Of a DNA stretch of 9,401 nucleotides, positions 1-6,119 are shown piece after piece (positions within the stretch are counted from its first letter, which is position 1; the number at the start of each line of letters is the position of its first letter). This DNA is from CAJXVY01 sp965660355 (GTDB lineage: Bacteria > Actinomycetota > Actinomycetes > Actinomycetales > Microbacteriaceae). The notes below the pieces were generated by a model. That model was not told the origin of the DNA. It did no database searches and was given only the letters and a program-made list of their open reading frames with translations. The stretch spans positions 1 to 9,401 of the forward strand of contig CBFHZN010000033.1 in the NCBI GenBank assembly GCA_965660355.1, given 5' to 3'. A program made the translations under genes and the position numbers.

Positions 1-509
1 CCATGAGTTCTAGAGAGCATGCCGAGGTCAGCGTTTTTATGAGCAAGGTTCACAAGCTTTTGTTGGACCTTTTTTGCTTTGGGAAGCCAAACCTGCTCGG
101 TTGCCTGTTTGATAACCAGCGCATAGGCAAGATTGTTTATGTCCTCACTGGTGCAACTGAAGTGAACCAGTTCCGCTCTGTCTGTTAGCCAAAGAGTGTC
201 CAAATGCTCCCTGATGAAATATTCAACTGCTTTCACATCGTGACGAGTTGTTGCCTCGATCTCAGTGATTTTCCTATGCGAGTCAGCATTGAAGTTTTCA
301 TATAACTCACGAAGCTTTGATTGCTGTTCATCGGTGAAGTGTTCAACCTCGAAATATTCACTGCCCGCCAATTGAATCAGCCACTCGATTTCGACTTGAA
401 CTCTGGCTTTATTCAATCCAGCTTCGCTAAAAAACTCACTTAGTCCGCTCACTTGCGACTGATAGCGTCCATCAAGTGGGGATAGGGGTTGATTAGTTAG
501 CTCACTCAC
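1..509 (-). CDS. purB: Adenylosuccinate lyase, N-terminal part (runs off the left edge)
   Basis: PurB cleaves SAICAR to AICAR and adenylosuccinate to AMP, each time releasing fumarate, in cytoplasmic purine synthesis. About 169 residues are visible when the minus strand is read from a GTG at 509. The N-terminus carries the hallmark LSPLDGRY (residues 9-16). TRHDVKAVEYF follows at about 88-98 (H90), then HFSCTSEDINN at 116-126, the substrate-binding T-S-E-D signature of the fumarase/aspartase superfamily, and the fragment ends in RTHG. About 460 residues is usual, so roughly two thirds is missing. The reading frame has a stop only six codons upstream of the GTG (527-525) and no ATG, so the GTG is the best start. 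GGGAAG touches the start codon and AGGGCA lies about 11 nt upstream, so the ribosome site is poor. The gene is transcribed away from the hydrolase pair. The family call is near certain. Confidence 0.96.
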   Translation of the reverse strand, partial: MSELTNQPLSPLDGRYQSQVSGLSEFFSEAGLNKARVQVEIEWLIQLAGSEYFEVEHFTDEQQSKLRELYENFNADSHRKITEIEATTRHDVKAVEYFIREHLDTLWLTDRAELVHFSCTSEDINNLAYALVIKQATEQVWLPKAKKVQQKLVNLAHKNADLGMLSRTH

Positions 510-547
510 CTTCCCAATCTTGCCCTAAAAGCCTGTTTTCCACCGAA

Positions 548-591
548 TCAACATTCATGCTTTTTTGATAATCAATAACTGCTGATGTTGA
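548..591. repeat. 7-bp inverted repeat enclosing an 11-bp palindrome, purB/hydrolase divergent region
   Basis: TCAACAT at 548-554 is the exact reverse complement of ATGTTGA at 585-591. Between them, TTGATAATCAA at 565-575 is a perfect 5-1-5 palindrome. The arrangement lies between the divergent starts of purB and the small ORF, and its right arm overlaps the proposed -35 box at 588-593. It could be an operator for either gene. The core TGATAATCA resembles half of a Fur-family box, but no second half is present. Function is inference only. Confidence 0.35.
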
Positions 592-616
592 GGGGTGGAA
601 AGCGATTTACTAATAA
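588..616 (+). promoter_or_regulatory. Candidate promoter for the WxG ORF and hydrolase
   Basis: TTGAGG (588-593) matches TTGACA at four of six positions. It is followed after exactly 17 bp by TAATAA (611-616), a moderate -10. A start near 623 would place the GGAGG ribosome site (636-640) and the ATG at 646 inside the transcript. It would exclude the in-frame upstream ATG at 619. Read by eye only. Confidence 0.4.
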
Positions 617-645
617 AGATGGCCATTGGTGCCTTGGAGGTTGCA

Positions 646-747
646 ATGCCAGAGAACACTCTCTGGCAGGGAGATGCCCAGCTGAGTTATCAATTGCACC
701 TGCAAGAAATCATCTGGCAGCTGTATTCCGAGATAGATGAGTGGTGA
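646..747 (+). CDS. 33-aa WxG-motif micro-protein, translationally coupled to the hydrolase
   Basis: This 33-codon ORF begins MPENTLWQGDAQLSY and ends IDEW. The start is chosen because GGAGG (636-640) sits five bases before the ATG. An in-frame ATG at 619 would give 42 aa but has no ribosome site. W7-Q-G9 followed by A11 and Y15, in a helix-forming context, resembles the WxG turn and second helix of WXG100/ESX-type proteins, cut down to that half. Its last 11 bases overlap the start of the 429-aa hydrolase gene, whose ATG (737) has little ribosome site of its own, so coupled translation is likely. The protein is too short for a confident family call. The WxG likeness is an inference from few residues, and it could instead be a leader peptide that merely drives hydrolase translation. 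Confidence 0.55.
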   Translation: MPENTLWQGDAQLSYQLHLQEIIWQLYSEIDEW

Positions 748-2026
748 TTTAGTCATCTCCGGTGGCAATCCAAAGATTGTTGCCACCAGAGATGAGATAG
801 CCCGCTGCTCCAAGTGGATAGATCAGGGCATTAGTCATTTATCCAGAGCTAAAACGGAAATGATTTGGGAAGAAACTGTATTTGGATTCGAGGTTCCCAA
901 TCCGGTTTTGTTCATTCAGCGAAGAATGAGGATAGAAAGCCTTATTGATCAGCTGGAGAGTTTGAAACAGAAGTTGTATCTGGCAAGTGAGTCCTATTTC
1001 TCAAATGAGATTCAAATGGCTCACAGAATTGAAAATGAGTATCTATCGGTTGCCAAGAACTTTCCTTGGGATCTCATGACTCTACCTATGCCCAGATTGC
1101 GCTACGCAGGTAATCCTTTCGCACCGATGACTGCCGCCATGGCGGTTATTGGTCTAACAGCACCGCCTTCGGCTGCGGCCGCAGGCGCCATTCGATCTGC
1201 TGCATCATTGGCCCCAACCACGTTTTCAAGACCCGCTTGGCCCTTTGGTTCTGCCTATGGCCAGTCCCCTACAAAGGTTCCTGGACTTTTGGCGCAGCTT
1301 CAGTCAAACCTTTTCTTTCTGGGGATTCGTTCTACCCCGGTTACTGAAGCAAAATTGATTTCCACATCGCAAGTTCAAGGAACAAACAGCTTTACCGAAA
1401 AGCTCAAAAGACTACAAGCGAGTTATTTCAACCCTTCCTCGGCTATTCGCATTGATAGCTTTGAAAACCCAACAGGCAGAGACTTAGTTGTTTATATCCC
1501 CGGCACCCAAAGCAATCAGCTGGCGGGCGAGAATGTCTTTAACATCGGTTCCAATATTTCTTCCATGACCTCAACCGAATTGGCTGCAAGTGAGGTTGCA
1601 GTCAGGCGCAGTTTAGAAAACATGCAGGTTGGGGAAAATGACCGTGTGATTCTGATTGGTCATTCCCAAGGAGGAATAATCGCATCGAATATAGCCATTA
1701 GTGATGATTACGATGTTGCGGGGCTAATCAGTGTTGGCGCTCCAATAGCTCACCAGGATTTAAAAATCCCAGTGATTTCAATTGAACATGCCAATGATGT
1801 TGTTCCAGCCCTCAGTGGTGAAACAAATCCAATTTCAAATAACTGGGTGACAGTTCAAAACACCCCGGAGGCAGAAGACATAATCCAAGCACATGCAATG
1901 ACTGGCTATATAGAAACGGCAAAGCTAATGGATATCTCGCATGACACCGGTCTGAAATCTGTTTTAGAGCAAATGGATATCCCAACCGGAAAAGCAACCA
2001 GTTATCAATTCAAGCTAATGAATTAG
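737..2026 (+). CDS. Helical N-terminus plus alpha/beta-hydrolase (serine esterase/lipase-like) protein
   Basis: The 429-aa protein has two parts. Residues 1-110 are polar and predicted helical (KWIDQGISHLSRAKTEM, then ESLIDQLESLKQKLYLASESYF), like the N-termini of actinobacterial WXG/ESX-associated proteins. An Ala-rich stretch at about 128-160 may be a hinge or membrane-contacting segment. No signal peptide is visible. Residues from about 240 to 400 look like an alpha/beta-hydrolase: VVYIPGTQ (strand and oxyanion loop), the nucleophile elbow GHSQGG with S310, an acid in HANDVVP (D354) and a base in AHAMTGY (H386), giving a complete Ser-Asp-His triad in the right order. The lipase-like GxSxG and VGAP favour an esterase or lipase, but the substrate is unknown. 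It overlaps the preceding 33-codon ORF and probably shares its transcript. The stop codon overlaps the convergent holin-like gene by four bases. The fold call is good; the biological role is open. Confidence 0.8.
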   Translation: MSGDLVISGGNPKIVATRDEIARCSKWIDQGISHLSRAKTEMIWEETVFGFEVPNPVLFIQRRMRIESLIDQLESLKQKLYLASESYFSNEIQMAHRIENEYLSVAKNFPWDLMTLPMPRLRYAGNPFAPMTAAMAVIGLTAPPSAAAAGAIRSAASLAPTTFSRPAWPFGSAYGQSPTKVPGLLAQLQSNLFFLGIRSTPVTEAKLISTSQVQGTNSFTEKLKRLQASYFNPSSAIRIDSFENPTGRDLVVYIPGTQSNQLAGENVFNIGSNISSMTSTELAASEVAVRRSLENMQVGENDRVILIGHSQGGIIASNIAISDDYDVAGLISVGAPIAHQDLKIPVISIEHANDVVPALSGETNPISNNWVTVQNTPEAEDIIQAHAMTGYIETAKLMDISHDTGLKSVLEQMDIPTGKATSYQFKLMN

Positions 2027-2027
2027 C
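2014..2027. repeat. 14-bp near-perfect palindrome over two convergent stop codons
   Basis: GCTAAT-GA-ATTAGC has six-base arms and a two-base centre. It covers the TAG of the hydrolase gene (2024-2026) and the TAA of the opposing membrane-protein gene (2025-2023). The loop is too small and the stem too A+T-rich for a convincing terminator. No other hairpin with a T-run separates these convergent genes. Confidence 0.4.
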
Positions 2028-2625
2028 GAATGCCAATTAGTTTCAAAAGGGACCTTGCGATAAAGGCACTTATGGAAATAACAATTGCACCCAAGATGGC
2101 AAATCCCAAGGTGTCGATGGTTAGACCTTCTGAGGTGAAGCCCTCAATGGAGAACNNNNNNNNNNNNNNNNNNNNNNNNNNNNNNNNNNNNNNNNNNNNN
2201 NNNNNNNNNNNNNNNNNNNNNNNNNNNNNNNNNNNNNNNNNNNNNNNNNNNNNNATAACAATTGCACCCAAGATGGCAAATCCCAAGGTGTCGATGGTTA
2301 GACCTTCTGAGGTGAAGCCCTCAATGGAGAACACCTCAGTTCCAATCAGCGTTGAGAGATAGGCGACAAACAAAAGCAAAGCTCCATTGATCACAAAAGA
2401 AATTAGCCCGAAGCTGATTATGTAAAGCGGGAAGGCAATGATTTTGATTAGTGTTCCCAACACCGCATTCACCAGACCAAAGATGGCACCAACCACCAAA
2501 TAGGTTCCGGCTGCTTCCACCAAACCATCCCCGCCATAGGGGGTCAGGCTGATTTGTGGGATTAGGTTATTCGCCACCCAAAGCCCAAAGGCGTTCGCAA
2601 CGGTAGTAATTAGGAATCTCAACAT
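2023..2625 (-). CDS. YvlD-like small membrane protein (4-TM phage-holin superfamily), artificially expanded by an assembly gap
   Basis: As read this is 200 aa, but residues about 124-156 are unknown (N) and the 26 residues on either side are the same sequence twice. Joining the copies removes 177 bp (59 codons, in frame) and leaves about 141 aa, close to the usual length of PF04020/YvlD proteins. The features match that family: an N-terminal hydrophobic helix (about 3-22), GAIFGLVNAVLGTLIKIIAFPLYIISFGLISFVINGALLLFVAYL as two membrane spans (about 45-91), a loop with EGFTSEG, and a last helix LGFAILGAIVISISAFIARSLL. The function of the family is not firmly known. The holin name reflects membrane topology, and nothing phage-like is nearby. 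The ATG at 2625 lies seven bases after an extended -10 box, so the mRNA is probably leaderless. Confidence 0.85.
   Translation of the reverse strand: MLRFLITTVANAFGLWVANNLIPQISLTPYGGDGLVEAAGTYLVVGAIFGLVNAVLGTLIKIIAFPLYIISFGLISFVINGALLLFVAYLSTLIGTEVFSIEGFTSEGLTIDTLGFAILGAIVXXXXXXXXXXXXXXXXXXXXXXXXXXXXXXXXXXFSIEGFTSEGLTIDTLGFAILGAIVISISAFIARSLLKLIGIR
2078..2155. repeat. 78-bp direct repeat, copy 1 (gap-flanking assembly duplicate)
   Basis: This stretch, starting ATAACAATTG and ending TGGAGAAC, is identical base for base to 2255-2332 and abuts the run of Ns. The two copies are almost certainly the unmerged overlapping ends of two contigs, not a biological repeat. Confidence 0.9.
2156..2254. other. 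Assembly gap (99 Ns)
   Basis: Ninety-nine undetermined bases lie inside the holin-like gene. Identical 78-bp sequences flank them on both sides. The true distance between flanks is probably negative (an overlap), so the real locus is likely 177 bp shorter. Confidence 0.97.
2255..2332. repeat. 78-bp direct repeat, copy 2 (gap-flanking assembly duplicate)
   Basis: This is an exact copy of 2078-2155, resuming right after the Ns. Beyond 2332 the sequence continues uniquely into the middle of the membrane-protein gene. Beyond the other end (before 2078) it continues into that gene's C-terminus. This is what two contigs with a shared end would give. Confidence 0.9.
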
Positions 2626-2643
2626 TCCTGAATTATTACAGGA
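2626..2643. promoter_or_regulatory. Divergent control region: inverted repeat TCCTG-N8-CAGGA plus leaderless promoter for the holin-like gene
   Basis: Perfect five-base arms TCCTG (2626-2630) and CAGGA (2639-2643) flank AATTATTA. Read on the minus strand, 2640-2632 is TGTAATAAT, an almost ideal extended -10 (TGnTATAAT), ending six bases before the ATG at 2625. Transcription should start at or next to that ATG. No good -35 is seen at 2655-2660. The repeat straddles the -10, so a regulator bound here could block it, but none is identified. Confidence 0.45.
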
Positions 2644-2647
2644 TTCC

Positions 2648-2653
2648 TATACA
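2648..2653 (+). promoter_or_regulatory. Weak candidate -10 box for the 2-oxoacid dehydrogenase operon
   Basis: TATACA matches TATAAT at four of six positions and lies nine bases before the ATG at 2663. The matching -35 position (TTCCTG, 2625-2630) is poor and overlaps the inverted repeat. It is offered because the intergenic space is under 40 bp and a promoter must lie here or inside the divergent gene. Confidence 0.3.
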
Positions 2654-2662
2654 TTGGAATGG

Positions 2663-3781
2663 ATGAACCAGCCAGCGTCGGAACAAATGCTGCAACTTCT
2701 GGATACAGAGGGGCAATATGAGGTTCCCAAAAAATACTCTCAGTACGGGGAGGTAATCGACCAGCTCGGTGAAGAGGACTATAAAAAGTTCTATCGCGAT
2801 ATGGCTCGCATTCGAAGATTTGACGAAGAGGCCACCGCACTGCAGCGTCAGGGGCAGCTGGGTTTATGGGTTCCAGCAATTGGTCAAGAGGGCGCTCAGA
2901 TTGGTTCCGGTTACGGAGTTGGGCCCAATGACCACATCTTCCCAAGCTATCGAGAACACGGAGTGGCAATCACTCACGGCGTTGAATTGATGTCAATTCT
3001 AAAAATGATGCGAGGTGTCAATCACGGTGGTTGGGATCCAAATGAAACCAGGTTTCACCACTATGCAATTGTTTTAGCGAGCCAGACTTTGCAAGCTGCT
3101 GGGTATGCCATGGGTGTCAAATTTGATGGCAAGGTCGGAACCGGGTCTGATGATGACCTGGCGGTGATTACCTACCTGGGTGATGGTGCAACAGCTGAGG
3201 GTGATGTCAGTGAAGCACTGTTGTTTGCTGCGGTAAACGAATCACCACTGATGTTTTTTATTCAAAATAACCAGTGGGCAATTAGTTCAAATGTTGAATC
3301 AACCACCAAGGTTCCACTGTTTACTCGAGGAATTGGTTTCGGTGTTCCTGGAATCAGGATTGATGGCAATGATGTTTTGGCAAGCTTCGCAGCCACCAAG
3401 TTACACATGGATGAAATCCGTGATGGCAAGGGGCCATTTTTGATTGAGGCGTTGACCTATCGAATTGGTGCCCACACAACAAGTGACGACCCAAGCAAAT
3501 ACCGCCCACAGTCAGAAGTTGATGAGTGGAAAGCGAAAGACCCAATCATTCGCTTTGAGAAGTTTTTGCGTCGTCAAGGAATTGGCGATGATTTTTTTGA
3601 ACAGGTCGATCAAGATGGCGAAGACCTCGCCAAAGAAATCCGAGAGGCAACCTTTGCCCTGCAGGACCCACCAAGAGATCACATCTTTGAAAATGTTTAT
3701 TCAGATCCGCATCCGGTGGTTGATGCTCAGCGCAAATGGCTGAGTGATTATGAGAGCTCCTTGGGGGAACCCGATGAGTAA
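2663..3781 (+). CDS. bkdA: 2-oxoacid dehydrogenase E1 component, alpha subunit (branched-chain type)
   Basis: The alpha subunit of the heterotetrameric E1 decarboxylates a 2-oxoacid on thiamine diphosphate (ThDP) and passes the acyl group to E2. With the ATG at 2663 it is 372 aa, normal for the family. The ThDP motif runs from GDGATAEGDVSEALLFAA (GDG at 173-175) to QNNQW (N202, N203), and the conserved loop RIGAHTTSDDPSKYR is present. GQEGAQIG and FPSYREHG near the N-terminus are also typical. A TTG at 2654, in frame, has AGGA ten bases upstream and is an alternative start adding three residues. It is followed with an 8-bp overlap by the beta subunit. Sequence character (TSDDPSKYR here, HSESPEAYFAHT in the beta subunit) resembles actinobacterial branched-chain oxoacid dehydrogenases (Mycobacterium bkdABC) more than pyruvate dehydrogenase, but substrate choice cannot be settled by eye. 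Confidence 0.93.
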   Translation: MNQPASEQMLQLLDTEGQYEVPKKYSQYGEVIDQLGEEDYKKFYRDMARIRRFDEEATALQRQGQLGLWVPAIGQEGAQIGSGYGVGPNDHIFPSYREHGVAITHGVELMSILKMMRGVNHGGWDPNETRFHHYAIVLASQTLQAAGYAMGVKFDGKVGTGSDDDLAVITYLGDGATAEGDVSEALLFAAVNESPLMFFIQNNQWAISSNVESTTKVPLFTRGIGFGVPGIRIDGNDVLASFAATKLHMDEIRDGKGPFLIEALTYRIGAHTTSDDPSKYRPQSEVDEWKAKDPIIRFEKFLRRQGIGDDFFEQVDQDGEDLAKEIREATFALQDPPRDHIFENVYSDPHPVVDAQRKWLSDYESSLGEPDE

Positions 3782-4757
3782 TTACACGGAGTTGTCAATA
3801 GCCAAGGCCATCAACAGAGGCCTTTCGCAGTCAATGGAAAAGGATGAAAAGGTCCTAACCTTTGGCGAGGACATAGCTGAATTGGGTGGAGTGTTTCGAG
3901 TCACCGAGGGGTTACTGAATCAATTTGGCCCACAAAGGATTTTCAACACCCCAATTGCTGAATCGGGAATCGTTGGAACAGCGATTGGTCTTGCCATGCG
4001 TGGCTATCGATCGGTTGTGGAAATACAGTTTGATGGGTTTGTTTATCCAGCTTTTAACCAAATAACCTCACAACTGGCCAAATTCACTTATCGAAGTGAA
4101 GGGTCACTGTCTATGCCGGTGGTAATTCGAATTCCTTTCGGGGGTGGGATTGGCGCTGTTGAACACCACAGTGAATCCCCAGAGGCTTATTTCGCCCACA
4201 CCGCAGGACTTAGAGTCCTAAGCCCCAGTAATCCCAATGATGCCTATTGGATGATGCAGCAGGCGATTGAGTCCAATGACCCAGTTGTGTTTTTAGAACC
4301 CAAGAGGCGCTACTGGCAAAAAGGTGCCGTGAATTTAGATCAACCTCCGATGCCCATGCATTCGGCAAGGGTGCTCAAGGAAGGTAACCAGGTGACGGTT
4401 ATTGCCTACGGTCCTATGGTGACAACTGCCATGCAGGCCGCCGAGATTGCCAAAGAAGAGGGTGTGAGCATTGAGGTGGTGGATCTTAGGTCGCTATCCC
4501 CGATTGACATGGCAACCATTTTGGACTCAGTTCGATCAACAAACCGGGTTGTGGTTGCGGCTGAAGCCCCAACCTTTGTTTCAGTTGCAAGTGAATTAGC
4601 GGCAAGCATCACAGAACAGGCTTTTTATCACCTGGAGGCACCAGTTATTCGAGTTGGCAGTTTTGATACTCCCTATCCACCTGCCAAGCTTGAAGACAGT
4701 TATCTTCCAGATGCTGATCGGATTTTGGACGCAGTTGATCGAGTATTGGCTTATTAG
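3774..4757 (+). CDS. bkdB: 2-oxoacid dehydrogenase E1 component, beta subunit (branched-chain type)
   Basis: This subunit pairs with E1 alpha to form the ThDP active site. The start chosen is the ATG at 3774, with GGGGGA (3763-3768) five bases upstream. It gives 327 aa beginning MSNYTELSIAKAINRGL, as in other E1 beta proteins. An upstream in-frame ATG at 3744 would overlap the alpha gene deeply and lacks a ribosome site. FGEDIAELGGVFRVTEGL is the conserved N-terminal block. E63 in TPIAESGIVG is the glutamate that activates ThDP, and EHHSESPEAYFAHTAGL (H131/H132) lines the active site. FLEPKRRYW and VIAYGPMV mark the C-terminal transketolase fold. FDGFVYPAFNQI and SPEAYFAHTAGL are closer to branched-chain than to pyruvate enzymes. 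The gene ends 14 bp before E2, so all three are one transcript. Confidence 0.93.
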   Translation: MSNYTELSIAKAINRGLSQSMEKDEKVLTFGEDIAELGGVFRVTEGLLNQFGPQRIFNTPIAESGIVGTAIGLAMRGYRSVVEIQFDGFVYPAFNQITSQLAKFTYRSEGSLSMPVVIRIPFGGGIGAVEHHSESPEAYFAHTAGLRVLSPSNPNDAYWMMQQAIESNDPVVFLEPKRRYWQKGAVNLDQPPMPMHSARVLKEGNQVTVIAYGPMVTTAMQAAEIAKEEGVSIEVVDLRSLSPIDMATILDSVRSTNRVVVAAEAPTFVSVASELAASITEQAFYHLEAPVIRVGSFDTPYPPAKLEDSYLPDADRILDAVDRVLAY

Positions 4758-4771
4758 ACCAAGGAGTGGCC

Positions 4772-6079
4772 ATGGCACAGATTTCTAAATTCCCCCTCCC
4801 CGATGTTGGCGAGGGTTTGACCGAGGCAGAGATGGTCAGCTGGCAGGTCTCAGAAGGTGACACCGTAAAGGTCAACCAAGTGATCTGTGAGATTGAGACA
4901 GCAAAATCTGTTGTCGAGCTTCCCTGCCCATTTGAGGGAACAGTTAGTGAGCTATTGGTGCAGGTTGGTGAGACAGTAGAGGTTGGTCAACCAATTATTG
5001 CCGTCAGTGTTGAAGGAGTCTCTCCCGTAATCGCTGATACGCCAGTGGTGGATGATGAAAAACCAGAAACACCAGCAACGCTTGTCGGCTACGGAGAGGG
5101 CGAAGCACCCAAATCCCGCAGGAAGAAATCCTCAACCATGAGCTCCTCAGCCGTTGCGGCAGCAGCCATGCCAGCACCTATCATTCCTGCAAGCAATGTC
5201 ATGGCAGCAAGCCAAGAGGCGAATGTGAGTGCTAAGCCACCAATTAGGAAACTGGCCAAAGAGCTCGGCGTTGATCTCTCTCAAGTTGAACCAACAGGAT
5301 TGCACGGTGAGGTCACCCGGGAGGATGTCATGCGCTCTGCCGATCAGGCCTCAGTGTTTAAAAACATCTCCACCCCGCAAGCTCCAACAGACAGAGAAGA
5401 GCGGATACCAGTCAAAGGAACCCGCAAGGCAATTGCATCAGCAATGGTTCAAAGTGCCTTCACCGCCCCGCACGTGAGCATTTTTGTTGATGTTGATGCA
5501 ACCAGAACCATGGAATACGTGAAGAGATTAAAAGACAGCGTTGATTTTGCAGGGGTGAAGGTGACCCCATTGTTGATCATGGCCAAGGCAATTATTTGGG
5601 CTGTTCGAAGAAACCCAACCGTGAATTCAACTTGGACAGATGAAGAAATCATCGTGCATAACTTCGTGAATCTAGGGATTGCCGCTGCCACTCCAAGAGG
5701 TTTGATAGTTCCAAACATCAAAGATGCCGATTCGATGAGCATGTTTGAACTGGCAACCAGCATTGAGCAGTTGGCAATGACTGCAAGAGATGGAAAAACT
5801 CAACCCGCTGACACCCAAAACGGGACAATCACGATTACAAACATCGGTGTCTTTGGTGTTGACACCGGAACGCCGATATTGAATCCGGGCGAGGTGGGGA
5901 TTGTGGCGCTTGGCTCAATTCAGAAAAAGCCCTGGGTTGTTGATGATGAGATTGTTATTCGACAGGTAACAACAGTTGGTGCAACTTTTGATCACAGAGT
6001 CGTTGATGGAGATGTTGCCAGCAGGTTCTTAGCCGATGTTGCAAGCGTGATTCAGGAGCCAGCACTCTTGCTTGACTAA
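4772..6079 (+). CDS. bkdC: 2-oxoacid dehydrogenase E2 component (dihydrolipoamide acyltransferase)
   Basis: E2 is the core of the complex: it takes the acyl group from E1 on a lipoyl arm and transfers it to CoA. The start is the ATG at 4772, five bases after AAGGAG (4761-4766). A GTG at 4766 is in frame but overlaps that ribosome site. The 435-aa protein has one N-terminal lipoyl domain (about 5-80), with the lipoylated lysine K45 in EIETAKSVVELP. A variable Ala/Pro-rich linker follows (about 85-150). Next are a peripheral-subunit-binding domain (about 155-192, PPIRKLAKELGVDLSQV) and the acyltransferase domain (about 210-435), with the active site TFDHRVVDGD (H408, D412). One lipoyl domain is usual for branched-chain and many bacterial E2s. 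No E3 (lpd) follows, so E3 must be shared from elsewhere in the genome. Confidence 0.94.
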   Translation: MAQISKFPLPDVGEGLTEAEMVSWQVSEGDTVKVNQVICEIETAKSVVELPCPFEGTVSELLVQVGETVEVGQPIIAVSVEGVSPVIADTPVVDDEKPETPATLVGYGEGEAPKSRRKKSSTMSSSAVAAAAMPAPIIPASNVMAASQEANVSAKPPIRKLAKELGVDLSQVEPTGLHGEVTREDVMRSADQASVFKNISTPQAPTDREERIPVKGTRKAIASAMVQSAFTAPHVSIFVDVDATRTMEYVKRLKDSVDFAGVKVTPLLIMAKAIIWAVRRNPTVNSTWTDEEIIVHNFVNLGIAAATPRGLIVPNIKDADSMSMFELATSIEQLAMTARDGKTQPADTQNGTITITNIGVFGVDTGTPILNPGEVGIVALGSIQKKPWVVDDEIVIRQVTTVGATFDHRVVDGDVASRFLADVASVIQEPALLLD

Positions 6080-6084
6080 TGAAA

Positions 6085-6113
6085 TTGACATTCATTGTCA
6101 TTAGTGTGATGAT
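6085..6113 (+). promoter_or_regulatory. znu operon promoter (leaderless geometry)
   Basis: A perfect -35 TTGACA (6085-6090) is followed after 17 bp by GATGAT (6108-6113), preceded by TG at 6105-6106 (extended -10). Six bases separate the -10 from the ATG at 6120, so transcription should start on that A. No Shine-Dalgarno sequence lies in front of the ATG, which agrees with a leaderless mRNA. The same six-base spacing is seen at the holin-like gene. Confidence 0.6.
6086..6100. promoter_or_regulatory. Zur operator (Fur-family 7-1-7 inverted repeat)
   Basis: TGACATT-C-ATTGTCA is a 15-bp inverted repeat in the 7-1-7 form of Fur-family boxes. Its halves match each other at six of seven positions, and it agrees with TGATAATnATTATCA at 11 of 14 informative positions or better. 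It overlaps the -35 box of znuA, so bound repressor would block RNA polymerase. The repressor gene zur is the last gene of the same operon. The site is inferred from pattern and context, not from a motif search. Confidence 0.7.
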
Positions 6114-6119
6114 TTACTC

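Noticed and set aside
3..188. Open frame of 61 codons on the plus strand at the left edge
   Set aside because: It lies wholly antisense to purB, whose conserved motifs (TSEDINN, TRHDVKAVE) are read on the minus strand.
619..747. Longer 42-codon version of the WxG ORF starting at ATG 619
   Set aside because: No ribosome site precedes 619, and the -10 box at 611-616 would start transcription after it. GGAGG is placed correctly for ATG 646.
2078..2332. Internal tandem repeat or mobile-element target duplication in the holin-like gene
   Set aside because: The copies are identical, abut a run of Ns and restore a normal-length protein when merged. An assembly artefact explains this better.
2023..2625. 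Prophage holin / remnant prophage
   Set aside because: The protein fits the YvlD membrane family, and no endolysin, integrase or structural phage gene is nearby.
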